From NCBI RefSeq assembly GCF_004745865.1, contig NZ_SRKZ01000002.1:62001-126000 (forward strand): a DNA stretch of 64,000 bases. Direction: 5' to 3'. This DNA comes from Hymenobacter wooponensis. Its GTDB lineage: Bacteria > Bacteroidota > Bacteroidia > Cytophagales > Hymenobacteraceae. The notes under the pieces are model-generated. The model ran no database searches, was not told the DNA's origin, and saw only the letters and a program-made list of their open reading frames with translations. Shown piece after piece: positions 52,683-60,991 of this stretch (positions are counted from its first letter, which is position 1; the number at the start of each line of letters is the position of its first letter). The position numbers and the translations under genes are program-made.

Positions 52683-54164
52683 TCAGCTTTTAGCGCGCCA
52701 CCAGCCCACGGCGGCACCCACCAGCAGCACTAGTAGCAGCACGTTGGCGTAGCGCCGAACATCCTGATACACCGTGATTTTCTGCGGAGTATTGTCAGCG
52801 TCGCGCAAGGCCTCCTGGTAGAAAGGATCAGTAGGGTCGGGCCGAAATTGGAGGTCTTCCCGCACCGGCCCCTGCACCAACGGGTGCAGTTCAGAGCGCA
52901 GTGTGTCGTAACGCACAGTGGTTGGGTTGAACACGACCAGCGAGAAAAGACTATCGAAAGGCAACGCACCTGGCCTACGCGCTACCAAGCGGTATCGGAA
53001 GCTTTTGCGCCCTCCTACTCGGCCACCTTGCCGGGTAGTACTCTGTTCCACATCGGGGCCGTACACTTCTAGGCCAGGGCGCGGGGCCAGTGGCAGCATA
53101 TTAAGCGCCGATAGGTTGCCCTCCCCTTCCACCACGAACGAATACGTGAATGTTTGCCCCGTGCGAAAGGAAGTCCGGCTGATGGCTTCGCGGAGGCGGT
53201 AGTCGCCCACGGGCACTTCATCACGCAGTGGATGCGGCGGCAAGGGCAGTACCGTAATATTAACGGGAGCCGTGAAGTACGTTTTATAGCCCTCCATGCG
53301 ATTGTCAAGTCCTGGCTCGGGCTTCTTGGCCACTCGGTACTTCACCATGCGCAGCGGCACTACGGGAAAGCTCAGTGGCTGGGCATTCAGGGGGTAAAGC
53401 TGGGCTTCGTACAACCGGTAGCGCAGAAAAGGCTTGCCTCCCACTTGCACGGTTTCGGGCACAATCTCCTGTTCATCAAACGTCTCTTCCCACACGGTCC
53501 GCTGCCGCAGCAGCCGGATGATGTTTTGCAGCTGGCCCGCAAAGTTGTAGAAGTCAAGTACGCCTTGGTCTTGGGGCGTTAGATAAAAGTACAAGCCAAT
53601 GTGGACGCCTTCGCCCACATACGCACGGGTTTTGTCTGGTAGCAGAGCCAGAAAGGCTTGGTCCTTGGGCTCCACAAAATCTTGCGGCTTGGGCTTGCCA
53701 AACAACTGGTCTAGTAGGCCTATGGCCGGTGGAGCGGCACCGCCCGGCGGCGTGGGCGGCGCCGTGGCCTGGGGCCCTACCTTAAGCTTAGTCCCCGCTG
53801 AGCGCACGGTTAGCCCATTGATGGTCATGGTGAAGGGCTTGACTTCAAATTCTCCTTCCTCAAAGGCAGCATAGCGCTGAGTGATGGTTAGCTCCGTCGA
53901 GCGCGCACCATTCACAATGCGGGTAGTAGTGGTGCTAGACTTGCCACTTTTCTTGAACCCTTCTATTTCGGGGAAAGCAGAATAGCGTTCTAGGGGTGCT
54001 CCGCGCAGCTGAAAGCTGATGGTGAAATACTCGCTAATGGTAAAAGCCGACGGCCCCAGCACGATTTCAGCTTCGGCACGTGGGGTTGTGGGCTGCGCAG
54101 CTATAGGCAGCGCCCCTAACAGCAACAGCAGAATGAGTACAGTAAGGCGAAAGAAAATCTGCAT
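52683..54164 (-). CDS. BatD-family protein
   Basis: A 493-residue exported membrane-anchored protein of the BatD (aerotolerance) family. It has a signal peptide (MQIFFRLTVLILLLLLGALP), repeated beta-rich domains (AEIVLGPSAFTISEYFTISF, LTITQRYAAFEEGEFEVKPF, TFTYSFVVEGEGNLSALNML) and a C-terminal membrane helix (NVLLLVLLVGAAVGWW). BatD normally sits in a bat operon with the MoxR ATPase and BatA, B, C and E; none is adjacent here, so this is an orphan paralogue. ATG 54164 is set by the signal peptide and a nearby promoter box. Confidence 0.88.
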   Translation of the reverse strand: MQIFFRLTVLILLLLLGALPIAAQPTTPRAEAEIVLGPSAFTISEYFTISFQLRGAPLERYSAFPEIEGFKKSGKSSTTTTRIVNGARSTELTITQRYAAFEEGEFEVKPFTMTINGLTVRSAGTKLKVGPQATAPPTPPGGAAPPAIGLLDQLFGKPKPQDFVEPKDQAFLALLPDKTRAYVGEGVHIGLYFYLTPQDQGVLDFYNFAGQLQNIIRLLRQRTVWEETFDEQEIVPETVQVGGKPFLRYRLYEAQLYPLNAQPLSFPVVPLRMVKYRVAKKPEPGLDNRMEGYKTYFTAPVNITVLPLPPHPLRDEVPVGDYRLREAISRTSFRTGQTFTYSFVVEGEGNLSALNMLPLAPRPGLEVYGPDVEQSTTRQGGRVGGRKSFRYRLVARRPGALPFDSLFSLVVFNPTTVRYDTLRSELHPLVQGPVREDLQFRPDPTDPFYQEALRDADNTPQKITVYQDVRRYANVLLLVLLVGAAVGWWRAKS

Positions 54165-54188
54165 GAGCAGCACGCATTGAGATAGGGC

Positions 54189-54196
54189 CAAATCTA
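54189..54196 (-). promoter_or_regulatory. -7 promoter box of BatD gene
   Basis: The minus strand reads TAGATTTG, an exact TAnnTTTG, 24 bases upstream of ATG 54164. Confidence 0.5.
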
Positions 54197-54415
54197 CGTA
54201 AAACCTTGGCAGTGGCCACTTTTACTGCTGGGCTTACTAACACGCAGAAAAACGTTGTTACAAGATTTTGGCCTTCTGCAATCCGCTTTCTCCAGGCCCG
54301 CGTACCTCAACACAGAATCCCCTAAAGCACTTGCCTAAATCCAAAAAAAGCTACCCTGTGGTGGCCTGGATAAATATTGCCCTTACTTTTTTCTCACTCC
54401 AAACTTTCCCTTCCT

Positions 54416-55141
54416 ATGTCTAACATCACCAAATCAGGTGGAGACGACGCGGAATTCGCCAAGCCGCTTTATACGCCAATCAAGCGCCGCTCCTTCTTCA
54501 TGTATGCTGGTGCCACTGCTGGTGCTACCGCACTGTTGCTGTCTGGCTGCGACGACGATGATAACAACGACTCCATGACCCCCGGCACGGTTAGCTTAGG
54601 CTCCGGTGATGTAGGAGTGCTGAACTACGCGTATGCTCTAGAACAGTTAGAAGCGGCTTTCTATGCTCAGGTAAAAGCTACCCCAGCTGCCGATTTCTCG
54701 GCTGTTGAGAAAGACTACTTCTCTCAGGTTGCTGCTCACGAAGCTATTCACCGCGACTTCCTGAAGGCGGCCATCAACCGCGATGCTCCGGGCAAAATCA
54801 TTCAGGACCTGACTCCCGTTTTCTCCTCTATTGATTTTACTAAGCGCGCGTCCGTATTGGCCACGGCTAAGACGTTTGAAGATCTTGGAGTAGCTGCTTA
54901 CAATGGCGCTGGTAAGTACCTAAAAACCCCTGCGTACCTCGTAGTTGCTGGTAAAATTGTTTCGGTTGAGGCTCGCCACGCCGCCTACGTACGCGACCTT
55001 ATTGCCAACGGAAGCTTCGCCGATGACTCTATCGTTGATGCTGCTACGGGTCTGGATAAAGCCATGGAGCCAGTAGATGTAATTAACGCTGCCCAGTCAT
55101 TTATTCAACAAAAGATTGACGCTTCCAGCGTAGGCAAGTAA
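54416..55141 (+). CDS. Ferritin-like (Ferritin_2) lipoprotein, pair 1 A
   Basis: A 241-residue exported protein with a four-helix ferritin-like domain. The signal combines a twin-arginine-like KRRSFFMYAGATAG and a lipobox LSGC, followed by an acidic run (DDDDNND). The likely di-metal ligands are in LEQLEAAFYAQV, HEAIHRDF, FEDLGVAAYNG and VEARHAAYVRD. This clade is common in stress-tolerant bacteria, but its substrate is not established. ATG 54416 gives the signal; 28 bases separate it from the next ferritin-like gene. A weak box TACTTTTT lies at 54384-54391. Confidence 0.87.
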   Translation: MSNITKSGGDDAEFAKPLYTPIKRRSFFMYAGATAGATALLLSGCDDDDNNDSMTPGTVSLGSGDVGVLNYAYALEQLEAAFYAQVKATPAADFSAVEKDYFSQVAAHEAIHRDFLKAAINRDAPGKIIQDLTPVFSSIDFTKRASVLATAKTFEDLGVAAYNGAGKYLKTPAYLVVAGKIVSVEARHAAYVRDLIANGSFADDSIVDAATGLDKAMEPVDVINAAQSFIQQKIDASSVGK

Positions 55142-55169
55142 TCTCTCCTCAGTTCAACGACACTTCACC

Positions 55170-55979
55170 ATGAACATACTTCGCATTATTGAGCAACTGT
55201 CGGAGGTAGATGCCGACGTCCTGGGACGCTTCGACTCTCGCCGGGCAGTATTCAAAACCCTGGGCAACACCGCCAAATTAGGTGCGCTTGCCGCCGCTCC
55301 TGCTTTCGTTTCTTCTTTGTTCCAGAAAGCATATGGCCAGACCACCAGCACAGGCGTTATCGACGTCCTGAACTATGCCCTCACGCTGGAGCTTCTGGAA
55401 GAAGACTTCTACAAGAAGATGGTAGCTGCCGGTAAAGTACCAACTGGTGCTCCTCAAGGGGCGATTAACCTGATTCTGAAGCACGAATCAGCGCACGTAA
55501 AATTGCTGACTGATACTGTAACCGCGTTAAAAGGCACACCAAAAACTAATGTAAAGTTTAAGGCCTCTGCTTTTCCTGCTGATTACGCTACTCAGTTGGC
55601 CTATGCTCAAGCGCTAGAAGACACTGGCGTACGAGCTTATAAGGGTCAGGCAGGTAACCTAATTGGCGCTATGGCTGGCACTACTAGCTTGCTCCAGGTA
55701 GCTCTTCAGATTCACTCGGTAGAAGCCCGTCACGCGGCTCACATTCGCACCATGCGTATGCAGGCTCCGTGGATTCCAGCGGCTGACTCCAATTTGCCCG
55801 CACCGCTTGGCCCCGTATACACTGGTGCCACACGTGAGGACAATGTAATGCAAGCTGGCGTAGACGTAACCAAGCTTGGCAGTGGTTATTCCGCCTCAGA
55901 CGCAGCCGCTGCATTTGACGAAGTGCTGACCATGGCGGAAGTAACAGATGCTTCACGGGCCGGTGGCCTGATTGAGTAA
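55170..55979 (+). CDS. Ferritin-like (Ferritin_2) protein, pair 1 B
   Basis: A 269-residue partner of the preceding protein. After a short N-terminal helix comes a Tat-like segment (DSRRAVFKTLGNTAKLGALA, then AAPAF). The ferritin-like domain has LTLELLEEDFYKKM, HESAHVKLL, LEDTGVRAYKGQ and VEARHAAHIRTM. It is 28 bases downstream of gene A and is followed by a perfect 42-bp palindrome terminator. Metal binding is inferred from the family. Confidence 0.85.
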   Translation: MNILRIIEQLSEVDADVLGRFDSRRAVFKTLGNTAKLGALAAAPAFVSSLFQKAYGQTTSTGVIDVLNYALTLELLEEDFYKKMVAAGKVPTGAPQGAINLILKHESAHVKLLTDTVTALKGTPKTNVKFKASAFPADYATQLAYAQALEDTGVRAYKGQAGNLIGAMAGTTSLLQVALQIHSVEARHAAHIRTMRMQAPWIPAADSNLPAPLGPVYTGATREDNVMQAGVDVTKLGSGYSASDAAAAFDEVLTMAEVTDASRAGGLIE

Positions 55980-56005
55980 CCTGTAAAGGATTTACTAGCT
56001 TATCT

Positions 56006-56047
56006 CAGCAAAAAGGCTGGCCTAATATTAGGCCAGCCTTTTTGCTG
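56006..56047. terminator. 42-bp perfect palindrome, terminator
   Basis: Perfect, loopless 42-bp palindrome (centre between 56026 and 56027) with A5/T5 runs near its ends, between ferritin pair 1 and pair 2. Confidence 0.85.
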
Positions 56048-56130
56048 TTGTTCTTTGGGTTGTTTGGTTTCGAGACAACCTTTTAGGTTCTCCGCGGCTC
56101 TGCTGTTTAGTGCATCCCGGTTTATCGGAG

Positions 56131-56138
56131 TACATTTG
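56131..56138 (+). promoter_or_regulatory. -7 promoter box of ferritin pair 2
   Basis: TACATTTG is an exact TAnnTTTG; TTTA at 56106-56109, 21 bases before it, could be a weak -33 element. Confidence 0.5.
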
Positions 56139-56192
56139 TTATCAGGCGCCCGCTGCCGGATGCCTAAGATGAGCCCGCTGAGTAATTTACGC

Positions 56193-56906
56193 ATGTCTGA
56201 GCCACTATTTTCTGATTCCTTTTTGGCACGTACGTTGCGTCGCCGCTCGTTTTTTCGTGTGGTTGGTGCCACCGTTGCCACCTCCACACTAGTGCTGGCG
56301 GGCTGCAACGATAACGATGACCCAGAGCCTACGTCTTCCACTCCAACCCTAACCTTGGGTAGCGCAGACAATGGGTTGCTGAACTATGCTTACCTCTTAG
56401 AGCAGATTGAGGCCGCCTTCTACCAGAAAGTAGTTGATGCCTTTCCATCTGACTTCACCGCCGACGATAAAGCAGCCTTTGTGGACCTACGCGACCATGA
56501 GGTAATTCACCGGGAATTTTTTCGGTATGCGCTAGGCACAAATGCCTTCGACTCGGCGGGAACCAGCCTCACCTTTGATTTCTCCTCTTTTACCCTCACT
56601 ACCCGCGCTGGAGTATATGCGGCCGCGCGCACGCTGGAGGACACAGGCGTAGCTGCCTACAATGGCGCCGCGAAGCTTATTACAAACCCGACGACACTGG
56701 CCCTACTGGCTAAAATTGCCTCAGTAGAAGCTCGCCACGCGGCCTTTGTGCGTGATCAGGCTCAACCGGGGTCTTTCGCAGCATCCGATGTAATAACGCA
56801 AACCGGCACTACCGCTGGCCTCGATACTGCTAAAACGCCGCAGGAAGTGGTTGAGTTAATAGCCAAGTTCGTTCCGGCTACTATCACCGCTCCTATCACT
56901 ACCTAA
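56193..56906 (+). CDS. Ferritin-like (Ferritin_2) lipoprotein, pair 2 A
   Basis: A 237-residue paralogue of the protein at 54416. Tat-like LRRRSFFRVVGATVATSTL and lipobox LAGC precede acidic residues (NDNDDPEP). The ferritin-like core has LEQIEAAFYQKV, DHEVIHREFF, LEDTGVAAYNGAAK and VEARHAAFVRD. ATG 56193 is preferred; ATG 56160 would add eleven residues and is also downstream of the promoter box. The order A then B repeats that of pair 1, showing that a two-gene unit was duplicated. Confidence 0.86.
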   Translation: MSEPLFSDSFLARTLRRRSFFRVVGATVATSTLVLAGCNDNDDPEPTSSTPTLTLGSADNGLLNYAYLLEQIEAAFYQKVVDAFPSDFTADDKAAFVDLRDHEVIHREFFRYALGTNAFDSAGTSLTFDFSSFTLTTRAGVYAAARTLEDTGVAAYNGAAKLITNPTTLALLAKIASVEARHAAFVRDQAQPGSFAASDVITQTGTTAGLDTAKTPQEVVELIAKFVPATITAPITT

Positions 56907-56919
56907 GCCACTCTTCCAG

Positions 56920-57798
56920 ATGGATTTTCTGAAACTTCTGGCCCGCTTGGCCGAAACTGACACTCAAAGCCTAACAGTAACAGGCCCGCGTCGCACCGCC
57001 CTTCGCCGCCTCGCACAAGCAGGCACTGCCGTGTTGCCGGCTGTGCTCACGGCGCTGCCACAACCTGCCGCGGCCCGCGACAGCCGCACCGTGCAAGATG
57101 TGTTGAAGCTAGCGCTTGTTTTAGAGCAGCTTGAAAATGCGTTTTACACACAGGCGCTGCAGCAGCCCCTTACCTTTTTTGGTACCACGGAAAACCGAGC
57201 TGCTATCCAAACGATTCAGACCCATGAACAGCAGCATGTGGATCTGTTTACCCGTTTGCTCCTAAACTCCGGAGCTACTCTGGAGGCTGCCCCTCGCTTT
57301 GATTTTACGGGCAGCAAGAATGGCTCCCAAGCAGCGTTGTACCCCGACGTATTTAGCAACTTCGATACGTTTTTGCGAGTAGCGCAACTGCTGGAAGATA
57401 CAGGCGTGCGGGCTTACAAAGGCCAAGTTGAATTCATTCAGTTTGATGACTTCTTGCTCGAGTCGGCAGTACGCACGCACTCAGTGGAGGCACGTCATGC
57501 TTCACACATTCGCACCATGCGGCGGCAGCGCGGTGCTACCGTTAAAAGCTGGGTCAGCTCCAGCGATGCCCCCATTACAACGGCTGGGTCAGTAGCGGCA
57601 AAAGCTTACGCAGGTGAAGAGAATTTTGCGCAATATTTAGCAGGCAATAACCTGGTGCCTTTCGTGGACAATTTGCCGATTAACGTTGCAAAGCCTCCCC
57701 TCTCTCAAGCGGCTATTTTGGCTAAAGTAGCTGAGGCCTTCGATGAGCCGTTGGAAGCCTTAACGGCCACCGAAGTAGCCAGCTTGTTTATCTACTAG
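56920..57798 (+). CDS. Ferritin-like (Ferritin_2) protein, pair 2 B
   Basis: A 292-residue paralogue of the protein at 55170. A short N-terminal helix is followed by RRTALRRLAQAGTAVLPAVL (Tat-like), then the ferritin-like domain with LVLEQLENAFYTQAL, HEQQHVDLFTRL, LEDTGVRAYKGQ and VEARHASHIRTM. It starts 13 bases after gene A. The C-terminal part (about 200-292) has no recognised motif. A terminator follows. Confidence 0.85.
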   Translation: MDFLKLLARLAETDTQSLTVTGPRRTALRRLAQAGTAVLPAVLTALPQPAAARDSRTVQDVLKLALVLEQLENAFYTQALQQPLTFFGTTENRAAIQTIQTHEQQHVDLFTRLLLNSGATLEAAPRFDFTGSKNGSQAALYPDVFSNFDTFLRVAQLLEDTGVRAYKGQVEFIQFDDFLLESAVRTHSVEARHASHIRTMRRQRGATVKSWVSSSDAPITTAGSVAAKAYAGEENFAQYLAGNNLVPFVDNLPINVAKPPLSQAAILAKVAEAFDEPLEALTATEVASLFIY

Positions 57799-57843
57799 CG
57801 AAGCTTCACCTATTCATAACAAGGCTAAAAAGCGCCTTAAAAC

Positions 57844-57872
57844 AAAAAGGAACGGCATAACCGTTCCTTTTT
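57844..57872 (+). terminator. Terminator after ferritin pair 2
   Basis: Perfect 12-bp stem (57844-57855 with 57861-57872) around CATAA, then T-rich sequence. Confidence 0.88.
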
Positions 57873-57915
57873 TCATTTTTATTTTGACCAGATGGAACAA
57901 CTAACAAGCGTTTGC

Positions 57916-57947
57916 TTGTATCCTTCGAACAATCTTTTGTATCTTTC
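57916..57947 (+). promoter_or_regulatory. Possible promoter of gene at 58062
   Basis: TTG at 57916-57918, 21 bases, then TATCTTTC at 57940-57947 (one mismatch to TAnnTTTG). The leader would be about 110 bases. Confidence 0.35.
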
Positions 57948-58061
57948 TATAAACCTAGGTAAAAGTTCTTCTCAACAATAGCCTTTTTTTAAGGCTTGCG
58001 TATAGCAGGTCACATTACCTAACCGCTCTGTTCTAACCCGCTTTTGAAAACCCACTTCACC

Positions 58062-58250
58062 ATGCTTGAGTACGCCAAAACCATCCTGCTCAAAGTGAGC
58101 TTCGACAAAATCTTGTTCGAAAAGGAATTGCGCAAAGCTCTACGAATGCTAGTTCCGGCCGAGCTGTCGGAGCTAAAATCCTGGTGCTACCAGCAGTTCT
58201 CTACGGTGTATCGCCGCATTCTGAACCGCGTGTTCGTACAGACCGCGTAG
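58062..58250 (+). CDS. Small basic helical protein, unknown
   Basis: A 62-residue protein (MLEYAKTILLKVSFDKILFE, then KELRKALRMLVPAELSELKS, WCYQQF) with a basic, mostly helical composition and no signal peptide. The sequence looks conserved rather than random and I believe similar short proteins occur in other Cytophagales, but I cannot give a function. ATG 58062 is preferred over a TTG 18 bases earlier. A perfect 60-bp palindrome follows. Confidence 0.7.
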   Translation: MLEYAKTILLKVSFDKILFEKELRKALRMLVPAELSELKSWCYQQFSTVYRRILNRVFVQTA

Positions 58251-58278
58251 GGCTCTCGCAAAGCCCTACAACCTGAGT

Positions 58279-58338
58279 AGTCCCCGTCCGGCCCGCCCAG
58301 AGTTGCTATAGCAACTCTGGGCGGGCCGGACGGGGACT
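58279..58338. repeat. Perfect 60-bp palindrome
   Basis: Each strand reads the same over 58279-58338; the centre is TATA flanked by GC-rich 28-bp arms. It lies between the small protein gene and convergent queG. No long T-run follows on either side. Confidence 0.92.
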
Positions 58339-58366
58339 TTCGCTTTCAGAGAATTTGGCTAGGCCA

Positions 58367-59323
58367 CTACTGCTCCGGTATGAAAGGTGTATCCTCACCC
58401 GTTACGAAGCGAATGTTGCGCGTAAGCCCAGCATAGCCCGTGCGCTTTACAGCCGACTGCTTAAATAGCTCCGAGAACAGTTCATGCGTGATTTCCCGCC
58501 AGTCGCCGGCGGTGAGGTCTTTTAGACCGGGGTGCGCATTGAACTGGGGCTCCTGATGAGGCTTCGAGAACCGGTTCCAGGGGCACACGTCTTGGCAGAT
58601 ATCACAGCCGAATACCCAATTACCAAACTTGCCTTCCACCTCCCTTGGGATTTGGTCTTTCAGCTCGATGGTGAAGTAGCTGATGCACTTGCTGCCATCT
58701 ACCACGTAGGGCTCCGTAATGGCTCCGGTGGGGCAAGCATCCATACATTTGGTGCAGGTGCCGCAGTAGTCTTTAATGGGACCGTCGTAGGCCAGTTCTA
58801 CGTCTACAATCAGCTCAGCAATGAAGAAGAACGAGCCCACGCCGGGCCGGATCAGGTTGCTGTTCTTACCCACCCAGCCTAGGCCACTCTTCTTAGCCCA
58901 GGCCTTGTCCAGCACCGGCGCCGAGTCAACAAAGCACCGCCCGCCCACTTCCCCAATCTCCGCCTGCATATCCTGCAGCAGAGTCTTGAGCTTGTCTTTG
59001 ATGACGAAGTGGTAGTCGCGGCCGTAGGCGTATTTGCTGACCTTGAGCGTATCGTCGGGCTGCTGGGTTTCCTCGGGCGGGTAATAGTTGAGCAGCAGTG
59101 AAATCACCGATTTGGCTCCGTCTACCAGCAGGCGCGGGTCGAGGCGCTTATCAAAGTGGTTGGCCATGTAGGCCATCTGCCCATGCATTTGGCGGTTCAG
59201 CCAATTCTCGAGGCGCGGCGCTTCCTCCTCCAGAAAGTCAGCTTTGGAGATACCGCAGTACATAAAGCCCAGCTCTGCCGCGCGGCGCTTAATGAAGGCA
59301 GTATAGTGAGCAGTGGGGAGCAT
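58367..59323 (-). CDS. queG: Epoxyqueuosine reductase QueG
   Basis: A 318-residue cobalamin-dependent Fe-S reductase that converts epoxyqueuosine to queuosine in tRNA. Two 4Fe-4S motifs are seen: [16 protein letters not shown] and [12 protein letters not shown]. The N-terminal [20 protein letters not shown] and [11 protein letters not shown], and KYAYGRDYH, are typical of the family. ATG 59323 is used; the 3-codon longer frame starts at TTG. A near-consensus -7 box (GACCTTTG on the minus strand, 59337-59330) leaves almost no leader. Confidence 0.95.
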   Translation of the reverse strand: MLPTAHYTAFIKRRAAELGFMYCGISKADFLEEEAPRLENWLNRQMHGQMAYMANHFDKRLDPRLLVDGAKSVISLLLNYYPPEETQQPDDTLKVSKYAYGRDYHFVIKDKLKTLLQDMQAEIGEVGGRCFVDSAPVLDKAWAKKSGLGWVGKNSNLIRPGVGSFFFIAELIVDVELAYDGPIKDYCGTCTKCMDACPTGAITEPYVVDGSKCISYFTIELKDQIPREVEGKFGNWVFGCDICQDVCPWNRFSKPHQEPQFNAHPGLKDLTAGDWREITHELFSELFKQSAVKRTGYAGLTRNIRFVTGEDTPFIPEQ

Positions 59324-59510
59324 TGGGTACAAAGGTCGGCTAGAAATGCCAAAACACCCTTTGCTACAGAAGCGTTCTTGCCCACGTAGCTCTGAGCTAC
59401 CTATTGAGTCTGCGAACTTATGCTAGTTAATCAACTGCCAGTGCCCCGCTTGGCTTCTGTTCTATGTTCATCACGGGTATAGTATTGCATAAGCTTTATA
59501 CTGGCGCGCT

Positions 59511-59906
59511 TTATTCCTTTATCTTTTTAAAAATGCGAGGCATAGCTTCAGCATCAATTGCATCCATTTCTGTGAGTTTTAAAGACTTTACCATATTCAG
59601 GGTGCTTGTCTTGTACTTCAGGAAATGTGGCGTTTTTAAATGGGCTTCGTAGGCCGCTCTGCTTGCATATATCTCCAGAATACGTATCTGCGTTGGGTTT
59701 TCTTTCTGATACATTGGATAAATAGATATAACCCCAGGCTCTAACTTCATTGATTCTCGGGACTCTTCTTTTAAAATAGCCTTGTATTCTTCTAAACTAG
59801 TTGCATTAACTTCTATTTCAGCTATTCGAATCATCATGCTTTTCTTTTGCGCTAATGCACTGGTAAGTGAAAGAAGAAGTAACGCTACAGTCAGAGACAG
59901 TTTCAT
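59511..59906 (-). CDS. Exported antibiotic-biosynthesis-monooxygenase-domain protein
   Basis: A 131-residue protein with a signal peptide (MKLSLTVALLLLSLTSALAQ) and an ABM-type dimeric alpha-beta barrel: IRIAEIEVNATSLEEYKAIL, GVISIYPMYQKENPTQIRIL, EIYASRAAYEAHLKTPHFLK. Such domains occur in heme-degrading and quinol oxidising enzymes; the catalytic role here is unknown. ATG 59906 is set by the signal peptide. The gene is more AT-rich than its neighbours. Confidence 0.85.
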   Translation of the reverse strand: MKLSLTVALLLLSLTSALAQKKSMMIRIAEIEVNATSLEEYKAILKEESRESMKLEPGVISIYPMYQKENPTQIRILEIYASRAAYEAHLKTPHFLKYKTSTLNMVKSLKLTEMDAIDAEAMPRIFKKIKE

Positions 59907-59989
59907 TCTACCGGGCTTTTGATTTTTTAATGCTATAGTGACCAAATAGCTACGCACCTACCTACGTATTATCTTGGCTACAGGCTGGT

Positions 59990-60307
59990 TCACGCATAGG
60001 CAAGCCCAAGGGCCAGCAAACCTAGGCCACCCAATATCACCCCCAGTATTACGTTGGCAAAGCCTACATCTTTTTTCTCGTAATCACCGCTTCTAGAGGA
60101 AAGCCTTAGACCTCTACCAGTGAACACGAGACCAGTTACCGCAAGCGGCAATAAGCTCAGGCAGAAAACACCTAAAAACAGCCCCTCCCCTATTCCTATT
60201 ACTGCCAGAATCAGGAAAATGAAAGGCAAGGCGTAGCAGTATGTAGCTCGCTTGTACAGCTTTACTATTCTGGCGCGGCTGCTCTTTGCTACTTCAAGAG
60301 AAGCCAT
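59990..60307 (-). CDS. Small membrane protein next to arr
   Basis: A 105-residue protein with three hydrophobic segments (YALPFIFLILAVIGIGEGLF, VFCLSLLPLAVTGLVF, ANVILGVILGGLGLLALGLA) and a basic N-terminus. I do not recognise the family. It starts two bases after the arr stop codon, so the two are co-transcribed. A role in drug response is possible only by association. Confidence 0.7.
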   Translation of the reverse strand: MASLEVAKSSRARIVKLYKRATYCYALPFIFLILAVIGIGEGLFLGVFCLSLLPLAVTGLVFTGRGLRLSSRSGDYEKKDVGFANVILGVILGGLGLLALGLAYA

Positions 60308-60309
60308 GC

Positions 60310-60756
60310 CTACTCCTCAATTGCCTCAATACCCAGTTGCTTTAGCCGCTCCAGGTGCTCCTTCATAGAGTTTAGTTGCTCTGGAGAGTGCCCCTGCCAC
60401 TTTATAACCTCACCAATGACCCGCAGGGGGCTCCGCGTACGATATGACTTCGTTGGGTTGCCGGGGTACTTTTTGTCCGTCAAATTAGGGTCGTCTTCAA
60501 TCGGGCCAGTAGGCTCTACCATGTAAATTCTGCCGGGCCCGTCGCCAAGGGCAAGCTCAGCGCCCCAAGTGGCAGCGTCCAGGGTGGCCATCAGATAGAC
60601 ATATGCCGCCTCTTTTCTCTTGCCGTAATTTGAGTTGAAGCCAGGCGTAATTAACTCTCCCGGCTTCAGGTCGGCTTTGGTACCGTGGTAAAATGCCTGG
60701 GAACCTTGGTCGGAGGCCGGCTCTAGCGACTTATCCTCATTGGTAGCTGTGTTCAT
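60310..60756 (-). CDS. arr: Rifampin ADP-ribosyltransferase Arr
   Basis: A 148-residue enzyme that transfers ADP-ribose from NAD+ to the 23-hydroxyl of rifampin and inactivates it. The family core is intact: FYHGTKADLKPGELITPGF, ATLDAATWGAELALGDGPGR, IYMVEPTGPIEDDPNLTDKK, YRTRSPLRVIGEVIKWQGHS. ATG 60756 starts a hydrophilic leader of about 20 residues. It is followed two bases later by a small membrane protein. Location among housekeeping genes suggests a chromosomal, intrinsic gene, not a mobile one; actual resistance depends on expression. Confidence 0.93.
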   Translation of the reverse strand: MNTATNEDKSLEPASDQGSQAFYHGTKADLKPGELITPGFNSNYGKRKEAAYVYLMATLDAATWGAELALGDGPGRIYMVEPTGPIEDDPNLTDKKYPGNPTKSYRTRSPLRVIGEVIKWQGHSPEQLNSMKEHLERLKQLGIEAIEE

Positions 60757-60934
60757 TACTACTGAATTAGTTGTGGATTCTATTTCACTAACTACAAGCA
60801 CTTGTTTCTACATTCTTACTAGTAAACCTATCCGGCTATTGCTATGCTGTTAATCAGTCTTATTTCCCTCAAAATAGGCTGGGTTAGCTTTATTTCTATG
60901 CTCCGAAAAAAATAGCTTCATCTGAAAAGCAAAA

Positions 60935-60970
60935 GAGCCAGACAGTAGCATAAATGCTACTGTCTGGCTC
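60935..60970. terminator. 17-bp perfect hairpin
   Basis: Arms 60935-60951 and 60954-60970 pair perfectly around AA, just after the ruvB stop codon on the minus strand; read on that strand it runs into a T-rich tract (the A-rich 60900-60934). Confidence 0.75.
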
Positions 60971-60991
60971 CCACTTTACCGGAAGTAATGA

